Part shown: positions 18,005-26,020 of the stretch, piece after piece
Numbering within the stretch: the first letter of the stretch is position 1
Layout of the letters: every line of letters starts with the position of its first letter
From: Streptococcus suis
GTDB lineage: Bacteria; Bacillota; Bacilli; Lactobacillales; Streptococcaceae
Length of the DNA: 64,000 bases
Direction: 5' to 3'
Assembly (NCBI RefSeq): GCF_024509525.1
Contig: NZ_JAMWEM010000006.1
Span: forward strand, 62,001 to 126,000
The notes under the pieces: model-generated
What the model was told of the DNA's origin: nothing
What the model saw: only the letters and a program-made list of their open reading frames with translations
The model's database searches: none
Made by a program: the position numbers and the translations under genes

Positions 18005-18781
18005 TTATTTTCCTTCTACAACTTCAACCAATTCTTCGATTGATTCTGTAGATGCTGGCTCAGCTGCCAATTCAGCTTCAACTGCAGCTACGCTGTCTTC
18101 ACCTTGGTTGCCTTCGATGATAGCGTCAGCCATTTTAGCTGTGATCAATTTAACAGCGCGGATAGCATCGTCGTTTGCTGGGATGATAACATCGATATCA
18201 TCTGGATCTGTGTTTGTGTCAACCATCGCTACAACTGGGATACCCAATTTCTTAGCTTCTTTAACAGCGATTTGCTCTTTATGTGGGTCAACGACGAACA
18301 TTACGTCTGGAATGCGTGGCATGTCAGCGATACCGCCCAAGAATTTTTCAAGACGAGCACGTTGTTTGTTCAACAATGCTACTTCTTTCTTAGGAAGCAC
18401 TTCGAAAGTTCCATCTTCTTCCATGCGGTTAATTTCTTTCAAACGAGCGATACGTTTTTGGATTGTACCCCAGTTTGTAAGAGTTCCACCCAACCAACGG
18501 TGGTTGATGAAGTATTGACCAGCGCGGATAGCTTCGTCTTTAACAGCTTCAGCAGCTTGTTTTTTTGTACCTACGAACAAGATAACTGCGTCGTTTGCTG
18601 CAGCGTCACGGATGAATTCGTAAGCTGTGTCAGCCATTTTTACAGTTTGTTGCAAGTCGATAACGTGGATACCGTTACGCTCTGTGAAGATGTACTTCGC
18701 CATCTTAGGATTCCAGCGACGAGTTTGGTGACCGAAGTGTACACCAGCCTCAAGAAGTTGTTTCATTGAAATTACTGCCAT
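18005..18781 (-). CDS. rpsB: 30S ribosomal protein S2
   Basis: The 258-residue protein starts [19 protein letters not shown] and carries the S2 signatures RWNPKM and [21 protein letters not shown]2 assembles late on the 30S subunit and contacts S1. The C-terminus has an acidic tail typical of streptococcal S2. A long leader precedes it and tsf follows. Confidence 0.97.
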   Translation of the reverse strand: MAVISMKQLLEAGVHFGHQTRRWNPKMAKYIFTERNGIHVIDLQQTVKMADTAYEFIRDAAANDAVILFVGTKKQAAEAVKDEAIRAGQYFINHRWLGGTLTNWGTIQKRIARLKEINRMEEDGTFEVLPKKEVALLNKQRARLEKFLGGIADMPRIPDVMFVVDPHKEQIAVKEAKKLGIPVVAMVDTNTDPDDIDVIIPANDDAIRAVKLITAKMADAIIEGNQGEDSVAAVEAELAAEPASTESIEELVEVVEGK

Positions 18782-18890
18782 GAGTATTTCTCCTTTTTGT
18801 TTTTTCTCCTCTCCCAGACGTCAGCTCGCAGGCCAACCCGTAGGCAACAGGACCACGATTGATCTAGGATGAGTATTTGTTGCACAGCAA
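18782..18890 (-). promoter_or_regulatory. Long rpsB leader, possible autoregulatory RNA
   Basis: About 108 nt separate the inferred start point from the rpsB ATG. The leader contains several pairing segments, such as GAGTTGCTGTGCAAC and CCTACGGGTTGG. Ribosomal protein operons are often autoregulated through such leaders; for this one it is inference. Confidence 0.35.
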
Positions 18891-18897
18891 CTCTATT

Positions 18898-18926
18898 AGT
18901 ATATCAGAATTTAGCAATTAGTACAA
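18898..18926 (-). promoter_or_regulatory. Promoter of rpsB-tsf
   Basis: TTGTAC (18926-18921), 17-bp spacer and TATACT (18903-18898) on the minus strand. Confidence 0.65.
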
Positions 18927-18963
18927 GTAAAATTATCTCTTCTCATCACTCAATCGTTAATTG

Positions 18964-21494
18964 TTAATTCACCCGATAAAAAATGTAATCCTCGAGTGCA
19001 TCCTGTGGCGCATCGTATTGAGGCGAGATATAGACGCGATCCCGCGATTCATCACTCGTATAGTCTCGAGCGCCTGTTGAAAGCTTCGTCCCAGCCGGCA
19101 CCATCACATACTGTGGAGGACTTGCTAAGATTTCCATTAGAGACCATGATACTCGTCCATCGTTCTCCCGAAACGCTCCGATTGTATAGTCGCCATACTC
19201 CGTTTTGATTGTTGAACCTTGAATTGTAAATGTTTTACCTGTTGCACTCTTCCAAGTCCCCTCAATACTTGACAAATCACCTGCTTTAATAGCTGAAATA
19301 TCCATCCTAGAGGAGAACGATTGAGGTTGCGAAGCAGTTGTTGCTTTTTCCTCAAACTGCTGCCAATCAAGCTCCTTCAAGTCCAGGACTTCCGATTTTG
19401 TTTTTCCAAATCTAGCATCAACATCATCGTTTCCCACATTTAAGTCTGAGATAGTCTGCACCTCTTTGGCCTCAGTATTATTTTTCTGTAGCTCATAGAG
19501 TATTCCACCGCCGTCACCAGTTCCAGAAGACCAACCGTATCCTAGCACTGTACCGTCTGTATAAATGGTAATTGCCGAACGAGCTGCCGTACTACCAACA
19601 AAACCTTCCGTCAACAAGGTCGGTGTGCTTCCGTTGATATAGTAGACTCCATACAAGAACATCGATCCGTCATTGTTTTGGGTTGCAGTAAGCAATTCCA
19701 TAGTGCCATTACCGTCTATGTCGTAGAAGGCGTAGCGCAATGAATCTTTACTTCTCCACACAGACTCCCCAACCCATGAATGAACAGGGAATTTCATTTC
19801 TTCAATAGCTCCCATTACCTCAGCAGAAGTAAAGTCGCTGTTAGGTCTAATTTTTGCTGGAATTTTGCTAGAAAGGCGACATAGTCGTCCAACACTGCTT
19901 TATACAATTGCTTTGCACTTGATAGGCTGGCTGGTTTGGTCGCAGAAGATTGCTTCTTAGATGACGACTTTTTCTTGGTGGAACTTGTTGTATCCTCTTC
20001 TGGGTACTCCCACTCGTAACTCAATAATTCCCTTTCAGCGACCTCAGCCTCTATCTCCCACAAATCCGTTTCAATCCCTACATCTAAGCCTATACGGGCT
20101 GAAAACTCTCCAGATATGTCACTCATCACAACCGGTTCAAAGTTTTCTTGCGTCAGTTCAAAACCAAATTCACCTTCCAATTCAAGAAGAGGCGCCTTAG
20201 CATAGACTTCTAGAATTTCAATCTGAGCAACGCTAATATCGTTAGACTCTTTCAAACCAGTCGCCAACTCTCCCTCTAATTTTAAATCAAGATTACGTTT
20301 CCCACTATAGTCATGTTCAAACTCGACCTCGCCATTATCGTATGTCATTGCCAAAGTCAATTTTTCCGATTCCTTTGCTGATATGCTGACATTTCCATTG
20401 GTTTCAAAAATAAAATAAATATCAATCGGCAGTGATAATCCCGTCGAAGTTGGAATATAGATGGTCGCAAGCCAAATCTCTGCTTCCTTATCCCATAGAT
20501 CTTTCACATTACTACTTGCTTCATGACTGAATGTCAACGCACTCTTCACAGAAGCTTTTCCGCCGAGATAATCAAAGTCAGCCTCTATAGTCCCTTCTAG
20601 TCCAATATCGACTGCCAGGCTCCCGTCAGTTTCCTCATCCGTTACTTCATAGCTTAATTCCACTGCTCGGCCATTTTTAATCTTTTTCCACTTGGCTTCC
20701 ACCCCATCTGCTATCTTATCCTTAGCAAGAAGGGTAGGAGTTGGTAATGAGCCGGAATAGGTCAGCGATGAGCTGGTTTGGCTACCTGGTAGGAAGGCAA
20801 CTTCTTCAACCGTCTCCTCAGAAATAGAACTATCATCATTGGTTAGAATATAGCCGTCAGACAGGTCAAATTCCCCATCCAAAGTAGCATCCTGTAACAC
20901 TTCTTTAGCAGAGACATCATCCGTAACAGTTACCAATGTCGCATCCTCTTCATAAGCGACAGAAGAGACTCTTAAAATATAACCTGTGATATATTCTTTC
21001 GTCGGTGGAAGGGAAATAATATCTCCCTCTTGCAGGTCCTGCCTCCCTTCTAACTGAACCGTTCCTTGATTGCGGGCGTAAGTATAATCCGTTTGCTCTT
21101 TAAGATAAAATACAGATGGTTTGTAGATAACCTTACTAACCTCATCTTCTAACCGTTTCCCAAGAAGCAGGTAGCCTTTATCTTGATCTATACGATATTC
21201 ATTCACTCCTTTGGCAGTTACCTGTACAGAAAAGCCATCCCTCTGAATCTGATAGGTTTCGTTTGCCCGCAACCGAACATAGAAATAGCCTTCATCACCT
21301 GTTTTAATCGTCCCAACTTTTTTACCCGACTGAGCGAGCAAAGAAAAGCTTTCCTCCTTGAGATACTCCCCATCTTCAGCCGTCATAGCATAGCCAGATA
21401 GACGCACCATTTCTTTAGGTTGGGAAAAATACCAAACCAGACCTGCTGCAGCTACCGCAAGTACTGCCACCAGGCCAATTATCCACTTTTTCAT
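18964..21494 (-). pseudogene. Membrane-anchored protein with DUF6287-like C-terminus, split by a frameshift
   Basis: The 5' part (21494 to 19815, about 559 codons from the ATG after AGAGAGTG) has a short cytoplasmic N-terminus and one transmembrane helix (WIIGLVAVLAVAAAGLVWYF). A large beta-rich extracytoplasmic region and a Lys/Ser linker (STKKKSSSKKQSS) follow. It ends in an out-of-place tail, LDLTATLLLLR. In the +2 frame the sequence continues as KIRPNSDFTSAEVMGAIEEM, which leads directly into the 3' part (start 19815). That part contains DIDGNGTMELLTA and the MDISAIKAGDLSSIEGTW motif of DUF6287-type domains. One missing A in the A5 run (plus strand T5, 19851-19855) explains the break. The intact protein would have about 845 residues. 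Function unknown; surface location inferred. Confidence 0.7.
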
Positions 21495-21521
21495 TTTTCG
21501 CACTCTCTAGTTCATTTCATA

Positions 21522-21555
21522 CAAAGAAAACTCCCTTTACGGAGTCTTCTTGTTT
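21522..21555 (-). terminator. Terminator between the two frameshifted genes
   Basis: GAAGACTCC-GTAAA-GGGAGTTTTC on the minus strand followed by TTTG, just after the TAA at 21558. Confidence 0.7.
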
Positions 21556-21557
21556 TG

Positions 21558-22707
21558 TTATTCTGATTTTGCAGTGTACTCTGCATATCCTTCTGTTTCC
21601 AAATCAGCAATCAAGTTTTCTAGGTCTTGTGTTTCATAGCCTGAAACTTTATTTGCTGTTTCCAAATCCAATGAGTTATCTGAGTTAATATAGTAGCGGT
21701 AACCGTAGTAAACATACTCAACAGTGGTATCTGAATACTTAGAAGCTGTCGTCACTTTATAGACTGACACAAGGTAAATCTGACCAGAAGATGAGTCATA
21801 GTAACCACCTGTTTTGTAAGCAATGTAGCTCTTTTGTTTTTCAAGTGTATAAAGTAGTAGAACTTGTGTTCTCATAGTTTGATTTGATGTAGGTATCATT
21901 TTTAGAAAGAGCCTCAGAGAGATTACTGATTTCTGTAATAGATTTCAAACCTGAAACTTCTACTTCGATAGTGTCTGATTCTAATTTTTTGCCTTCTTCC
22001 CGCAACTCATAAAGGAAGGTTGAGGAAACTTCCAATTCAACGGTGTCGCCATTTTTTAGCTTGCTTGGTTCACTGCCGTCTGCATAGCTCAAAATACTGT
22101 AGCCATCTTCATCTTCAGGTAATTCCAAGCTACCATAGCCATCAAATCCAACAAATTCCACAGGATATTCTTCTAAGAATTCTTTTGTTGAAATCTTTTC
22201 AACTTTATCCAAGCCCTTAACCGTGAATTTTTTGGTTTCTTTTTTAACTGGCGATTTACTTGAGGTCGTTTTAATTTTTAGAACGATTGTATCACCATTG
22301 CTCAAGTCAGTCGTCTTGTCGAACTCATAACTAACACTGCCAATCATAGCAAGCGCACGAGAGTATTTGCCGCTCAAATCTGGATCTGCATCGACTTCAG
22401 CTAAAATAACCGAGTCTCCTTTAATCAAATCCTCTGCCTGATCCTTTGAAAATCCTGCTTTCAAGTACGATACACGCGCGATTTCCTCGCTCAGATCTTC
22501 ATAATTGTACTCCAAAACTCCGTACCCGTCATAACCACTGAACGATACTTCCACAACAGAAGTCACGCTTTTTGGTTGCGCCTGATACCAAGTCCATCCG
22601 CCAATAGCAACTACCACGGCTGCAACAGCACCGATGACCGCGAACTTATACTTCAAGACAAATTCCTTGGCTTGATTTACATATCCCAAAACTTTTTCCT
22701 TGTCCAT
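21558..22707 (-). pseudogene. Membrane-anchored protein of unknown function, split by a frameshift
   Basis: The 5' part (22707-21841, 288 codons) has a cytoplasmic N-terminus and one transmembrane helix (FAVIGAVAAVVVAIGGWTWY). Two similar beta-rich domains follow, marked by FSGYDGYGVLEYN and FVGFDGYGSLELP. It ends ENTSSTTLYT. The next ORF (21899-21558) continues in another frame with TLEKQKSYIAYKTGGYYD. Removing one T from the CTTTATAC run (plus strand about 21848-21855) would restore ENTSSTTYTLEKQKSY. The whole gene would encode about 382 residues. The N-terminal layout resembles the gene downstream, so both may be surface proteins of one family. I do not recognise a function. Confidence 0.7.
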
Positions 22708-22808
22708 GAGACATCTCCTTTATTAATATATACTCCTTTATTATACATAATCGGATAGGCTTTATCAAAACAACATTTTGCATCTACCTCTTGACCTTGA
22801 CATGTTTT

Positions 22809-22819
22809 TACGGTATAAT
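22809..22819 (+). promoter_or_regulatory. -10 region of the tRNA-Cys promoter
   Basis: TATAAT upstream of tRNA-Cys, preceded at 17 bp by TTGACC (in CTCTTGACC). Confidence 0.6.
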
Positions 22820-22831
22820 AGCATGTATTGT

Positions 22832-22902
22832 GGCGGTATAGCCAAGTGGTAAGGCACGGCTCTGCAAAAGCTTGATCGTCGGTTCAAATCCGTCTACCGC
22901 CT
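22832..22902 (+). tRNA. tRNA-Cys(GCA)
   Basis: The acceptor stem GGCGGTA pairs with TACCGCC and T follows as discriminator base. The anticodon loop CTCTGCAAAA has anticodon GCA, and the T arm contains GGTTCAAATCC. It is 71 nt and CCA is not encoded. Confidence 0.95.
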
Positions 22903-22917
22903 TCTGACGTTCCCAAA

Positions 22918-22944
22918 AGTCTGCTTGTGCAGGCTTTTTTGTTT
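22918..22944 (+). terminator. Terminator after tRNA-Cys
   Basis: AAGTCTGC-TTGT-GCAGGCTT hairpin followed by T residues. Confidence 0.75.
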
Positions 22945-22973
22945 TATAGTCGAATGAATTAGTTTTCGGACAA

Positions 22974-23432
22974 GGAACTGAGGTGCAGGTAGCTATAACA
23001 GCCTAGAGGTTGTTATAAGTTGGAAATAAGGGAGCGGAAAAGAACTCGACTGGTCAAAAAAAGAGTCCCCCTCACTTCCAAACAGTAGTTCGGCTTCTAT
23101 GGTCACTTTCTAGTTTTTATGTGACCAGCTTAAACAGTCGGAGTAGTGACTGTTGGAGGTTGAAAATAAAGCGAACTTGTTCGCAACAATCGTCGTGGTC
23201 AGATTTGGAATGAAAACACGAATTGCAGAGATTTGTTTCACAAATCCTATCTCCAACCTTCTTCCTCACTTTCATGCTTCGAGGCTCGGGCTGAAACAGT
23301 TCCCCAAACTGTTTCACTCCACTGGACTATTAAAGCCAATCAACCACTGCGTTGAGATGTTGACATGAACTCTGAGAAGTGGTACTGGGCTTTTGCCTAG
23401 CCTCACTTTCGTAGAGTTCGGCAAACCGAAAG
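22974..23432. repeat. Non-coding array of short perfect hairpins (array A)
   Basis: No convincing gene is present between tRNA-Cys and nusG. The stretch holds seven separated inverted repeats: TATAACA/TGTTATA (22994-23017), GGTCAC/GTGACC (23101-23126), AACAGTC/GACTGTT (23133-23154), GCGAAC/GTTCGC (23171-23184), GATTTG/CAAATC (23230-23246), GAAACAGTT/AACTGTTTC (23293-23315) and TTCGG/CCGAA inside CTTTCG/CGAAAG (23406-23432). Three sequence words are shared with the intergenic region at 55838-56003. Probably an intergenic repeat family; function unknown. Confidence 0.55.
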
Positions 23433-23472
23433 CAATGATGTATCGAGGCTAATTCAAATGACTATATCCACG

Positions 23473-23504
23473 CAAAAATACCCAGGTCATCTGACCTAGG
23501 TATC
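23473..23504 (-). terminator. Terminator of nusG
   Basis: ATACCTAGGTCA-GA-TGACCTGGGTAT on the minus strand followed by TTTT. Confidence 0.85.
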
Positions 23505-23508
23505 GCTA

Positions 23509-24048
23509 CTACAATTCTGCAATCTGGTTTAGATTGACTTCCGCAACAGTATCGTTGCCAAACATAGAGATAATCATCTTCACCTTATTATTATCAATCT
23601 CTGCAACTTTTCCTTCATATCCAGAGAAAGCTCCTTCAATGATACGAACAACATCTCCAACTTTGACATCCAAATCGAATTCTTGAACAGTTTGTCCCAT
23701 CGAAATTAAGATTTGACGAATCTCTTCTTCCAAGAGCGGTGTCGGTTTAGAGCGGTTTCCGTGTGACCCCACGAACCCTGTTACGTTTGGCGTGTTTCGC
23801 ACAACAAACCATGCCTCATCCGTCATGACCATTTCTACCAAGACATAGCCAGGGAATCGATTTTCTTCTACCTCTTTTTTCTCGCCGTTTTTCTCAACCT
23901 GAACAGTCTGAGTTGGAATCTCTACACGCAAGATATTCTCTAACATATTGTATGTATGAGCTCGTTGCAGAAGATTTTCCTTAACCTTATTTTCATAACC
24001 TGAATACGTTTGGAGAACAAACCAACCTTTGTCAAAACTATCTAGCAT
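23509..24048 (-). CDS. nusG: Transcription termination/antitermination factor NusG
   Basis: The 179-residue protein has an N-terminal NGN domain (WFVLQTYSGYENKVKENL, FPGYVLVEM) and a C-terminal KOW domain (VGDVVRIIEGAFSGYEGKV). NusG binds RNA polymerase and links it to Rho or the ribosome. It lies downstream of secE in the usual order, with a hairpin between them. Confidence 0.96.
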   Translation of the reverse strand: MLDSFDKGWFVLQTYSGYENKVKENLLQRAHTYNMLENILRVEIPTQTVQVEKNGEKKEVEENRFPGYVLVEMVMTDEAWFVVRNTPNVTGFVGSHGNRSKPTPLLEEEIRQILISMGQTVQEFDLDVKVGDVVRIIEGAFSGYEGKVAEIDNNKVKMIISMFGNDTVAEVNLNQIAEL

Positions 24049-24065
24049 TTTCTTGATTTCCTTTC

Positions 24066-24098
24066 GTAAAAAAAAGCCCGTAGGCTTTCGCTTTTCTA
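24066..24098 (-). terminator. Hairpin between secE and nusG
   Basis: GAAAGCCTACGGGCTTT on the minus strand followed by T8, 15 bp before nusG. It should reduce read-through from secE into nusG. Confidence 0.75.
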
Positions 24099-24136
24099 TA
24101 TTATATCACTTCCATTTTCCAAATGGCAAGTATTTT

Positions 24137-24313
24137 CTAGAAAAGATTAATCAAGGCAACAATGCCTTTTGACAATACAAGGTCAAAGATATAGATAACA
24201 GCAACAAAGAATACTGTATACTCAATAACAGATGTGAAATCTGTCCAGCTCTGTTTACGACTTGGCCACGTAGTGTCTTTTAAAATTTGAATAGTATCTT
24301 TAAAAAATTTCAC
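24137..24313 (-). CDS. secE: Preprotein translocase subunit SecE
   Basis: A 58-residue protein starting with GTG at 24313 after GGAGAAAG. It reads KFFKDTIQILKDTTWPSRKQ, the SecE amphipathic segment with the conserved TWPSRK, followed by one transmembrane helix (IEYTVFFVAVIYIFDLVLSK). SecE stabilises SecY in the translocon. It lies between rpmG and nusG as in other Firmicutes. The single-helix short form is normal for Gram-positives. Confidence 0.93.
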   Translation of the reverse strand: MKFFKDTIQILKDTTWPSRKQSWTDFTSVIEYTVFFVAVIYIFDLVLSKGIVALINLF

Positions 24314-24322
24314 GTCTTTCTC

Positions 24323-24475
24323 CTATCTGGTCTCTTTGTGGCTCGTATACTGTCCACAATGTTTACAATATTTATTCACTTCTAACCGTGTTGGCTTGGG
24401 GTTGCTTGAGAGGCTGATGGAATAATTTCTCGACCCACAAACCGTACAGGCTAGGCTTGCTTTTTTTAGTGCCAT
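24323..24475 (-). CDS. rpmG: 50S ribosomal protein L33, zinc-binding form
   Basis: A 50-residue protein, [20 protein letters not shown]..., with two CxxC pairs (CTVC and CKHC). This marks the zinc-containing paralogue. Streptococci usually carry more than one rpmG; this is the copy linked to secE. GGAGGG precedes the ATG. Confidence 0.93.
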   Translation of the reverse strand: MALKKASLACTVCGSRNYSISLSSNPKPTRLEVNKYCKHCGQYTSHKETR

Positions 24476-24534
24476 ACGCCCTCCATTTTCTCCATTCTAT
24501 CACGTTTTCATTATTTTGACAACCAACCATACAC

Positions 24535-25902
24535 CTATGACCGGATTTCTGCTTTTTTCAATACTTGAAATAAACGATAAAACAGGAAAAAGATGCTGGC
24601 CACACAGATAAGTTGAAGAGTGAAAACGCGCTGAACACCTATCGTTAAGTTCGAACTAGTACCAGCCATCACAGACGCAATAGCTGTTCCCAAAGCACCT
24701 GCAAATTGCTGCATCATCTGAAATATTGCCGTAGCATCTGCCTTTCTTTCTACAGGGAGTCTAGATACAGAAACAGCCATCGTATTATTAAAGGCCATAT
24801 TTCTTCCAAAAGTAAAGAAAATATAAGTGATTGCTAAGCTGAATACCGTCAAGGAACCTGTCCAAAGGGTCATGACCAACAAGGCTACACTAAGCAAGCT
24901 ATTGCCAATATAAAGAGAGGGTTTTGGCCCCTTAAGATCATAGAACTTGCCAAAAAGAGGAGCTAGAAAAGCCCCCAGTAAGGTCCCTGGTAGAAGAGCA
25001 AATCCTGCCGTTACAGAACTAGCACCCTGAACTTCAATTAGAAAGTTTGGCACAATAAAGTTTGTTCCTAGATTGGTAAACTGGTAGATAAAGAAAGGGA
25101 GTAGCCCCAATCGCACTGCCGGGTCTCTCATGATATGGATGTCTAAAAAAGGTTTCTCTGCTCGCACGCTACGCCATACAAACACTAGAAAACTGAGTAG
25201 AAAAACAGTAAAATAAGTTACGTTGAGATGACCTTCTTCCAAGCTAGTCACCGCTAAGAGAAGACTGCTTAAAGCAAACGCGAGAGAAGAAAAAGCTAAA
25301 CAATCAAACGGACGTTTGCCCACCTTCTCTGAATTTTCCATATATAATAAGTTGAGAACAAAGGAAATGACAGGTACTGGTAAAATACAGATAAAAATCC
25401 ACTGCCAAGGAAAATGAGCAATCATAAAGCCACCATAAGTCGGTCCAAAAGCAGGCGCCAAACTCATAATCAACCCTCCGATCCCCATATAGGTCCCAAT
25501 TCGACTGGCTGGAACACGTTCAAGAATAAGGTTGAACATCAGTGTCATTCCAAGACCAGTTCCCAGACCTTGCAGGACTCGACCTATAATCATAATAGGG
25601 AAAGACGGGGTTATACAGGCTAAAACCGTTCCTACAGTAAATAGTGCCAACGAACTGTTCATAATGCTTTTTTCGGGAAGATTTTGCTTAAGAGTAGCAC
25701 TGACCGTCATTGAAATAGCTACTGCCAACAGATAAACGGTAGTTATCCATTGGAGACTGGATAAAGGAAGATGAAATAACTTTTGAAGAGTTGGAAATGT
25801 GACATTCATACTAGTCTCAGACAAAATCCCAGCAAACCCCAACAAGGCGGTCGAGACAATCGATAGGGTGGTGTTTTTCGATACCATTTCTTTTTGTGAC
25901 AT
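24535..25902 (-). CDS. MFS drug-exporter-type transporter (DHA2-like)
   Basis: About 455 residues with 12 to 14 hydrophobic segments. It has the MFS motif A/C-like sequence IGRVLQGLGTGLGM near residue 100 and GGLIMSLAPAFGPTYGG near residue 140, both typical of H+-coupled multidrug exporters. The ATG at 25902 after AGGAGGAAAC is chosen; a GTG 16 codons upstream lies inside a leader hairpin. It sits between pbp2A and rpmG, which are usually adjacent in streptococci. It has its own promoter, suggesting insertion. Substrate unknown. Confidence 0.85.
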   Translation of the reverse strand: MSQKEMVSKNTTLSIVSTALLGFAGILSETSMNVTFPTLQKLFHLPLSSLQWITTVYLLAVAISMTVSATLKQNLPEKSIMNSSLALFTVGTVLACITPSFPIMIIGRVLQGLGTGLGMTLMFNLILERVPASRIGTYMGIGGLIMSLAPAFGPTYGGFMIAHFPWQWIFICILPVPVISFVLNLLYMENSEKVGKRPFDCLAFSSLAFALSSLLLAVTSLEEGHLNVTYFTVFLLSFLVFVWRSVRAEKPFLDIHIMRDPAVRLGLLPFFIYQFTNLGTNFIVPNFLIEVQGASSVTAGFALLPGTLLGAFLAPLFGKFYDLKGPKPSLYIGNSLLSVALLVMTLWTGSLTVFSLAITYIFFTFGRNMAFNNTMAVSVSRLPVERKADATAIFQMMQQFAGALGTAIASVMAGTSSNLTIGVQRVFTLQLICVASIFFLFYRLFQVLKKAEIRS

Positions 25903-25920
25903 GTTTCCTCCTAAAATCGT

Positions 25921-25951
25921 TAAAGGTGGTAGCACAGAGTTGGCTACCACC
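25921..25951 (-). promoter_or_regulatory. Leader hairpin of the MFS transporter (possible attenuator)
   Basis: AAGGTGGTAGC (minus strand) pairs over 11 bp with GCTACCACCTT around CAACTCTGT, and TAACGATTTT follows. It ends about 20 bp before the ATG. A GTG start inside it would encode a peptide reading VANSVLPPLTILGGN in frame with the transporter. Attenuation, with or without a leader peptide, is inference. Confidence 0.5.
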
Positions 25952-25971
25952 TTGTCATCCCATTTTCATCA

Positions 25972-26000
25972 AGTATAACATAAATTAATAGGTCGGTCAA
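25972..26000 (-). promoter_or_regulatory. Promoter of the MFS transporter
   Basis: TTGACC (26000-25995), 17-bp spacer and TATACT (25977-25972), lying between the pbp2A stop codon and the transporter. Confidence 0.7.
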
Positions 26001-26020
26001 TTCGGATTCAACTCACCTTA

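Noticed and set aside
18104..18769. A 221-codon plus-strand ORF rich in Phe, Ser and Cys
   Set aside because: Antisense shadow of the strongly codon-biased rpsB gene.
23117..23368. Two short ORFs within the hairpin array
   Set aside because: They exist only because palindromic sequence is open on both strands. There is no ribosome binding site or domain.
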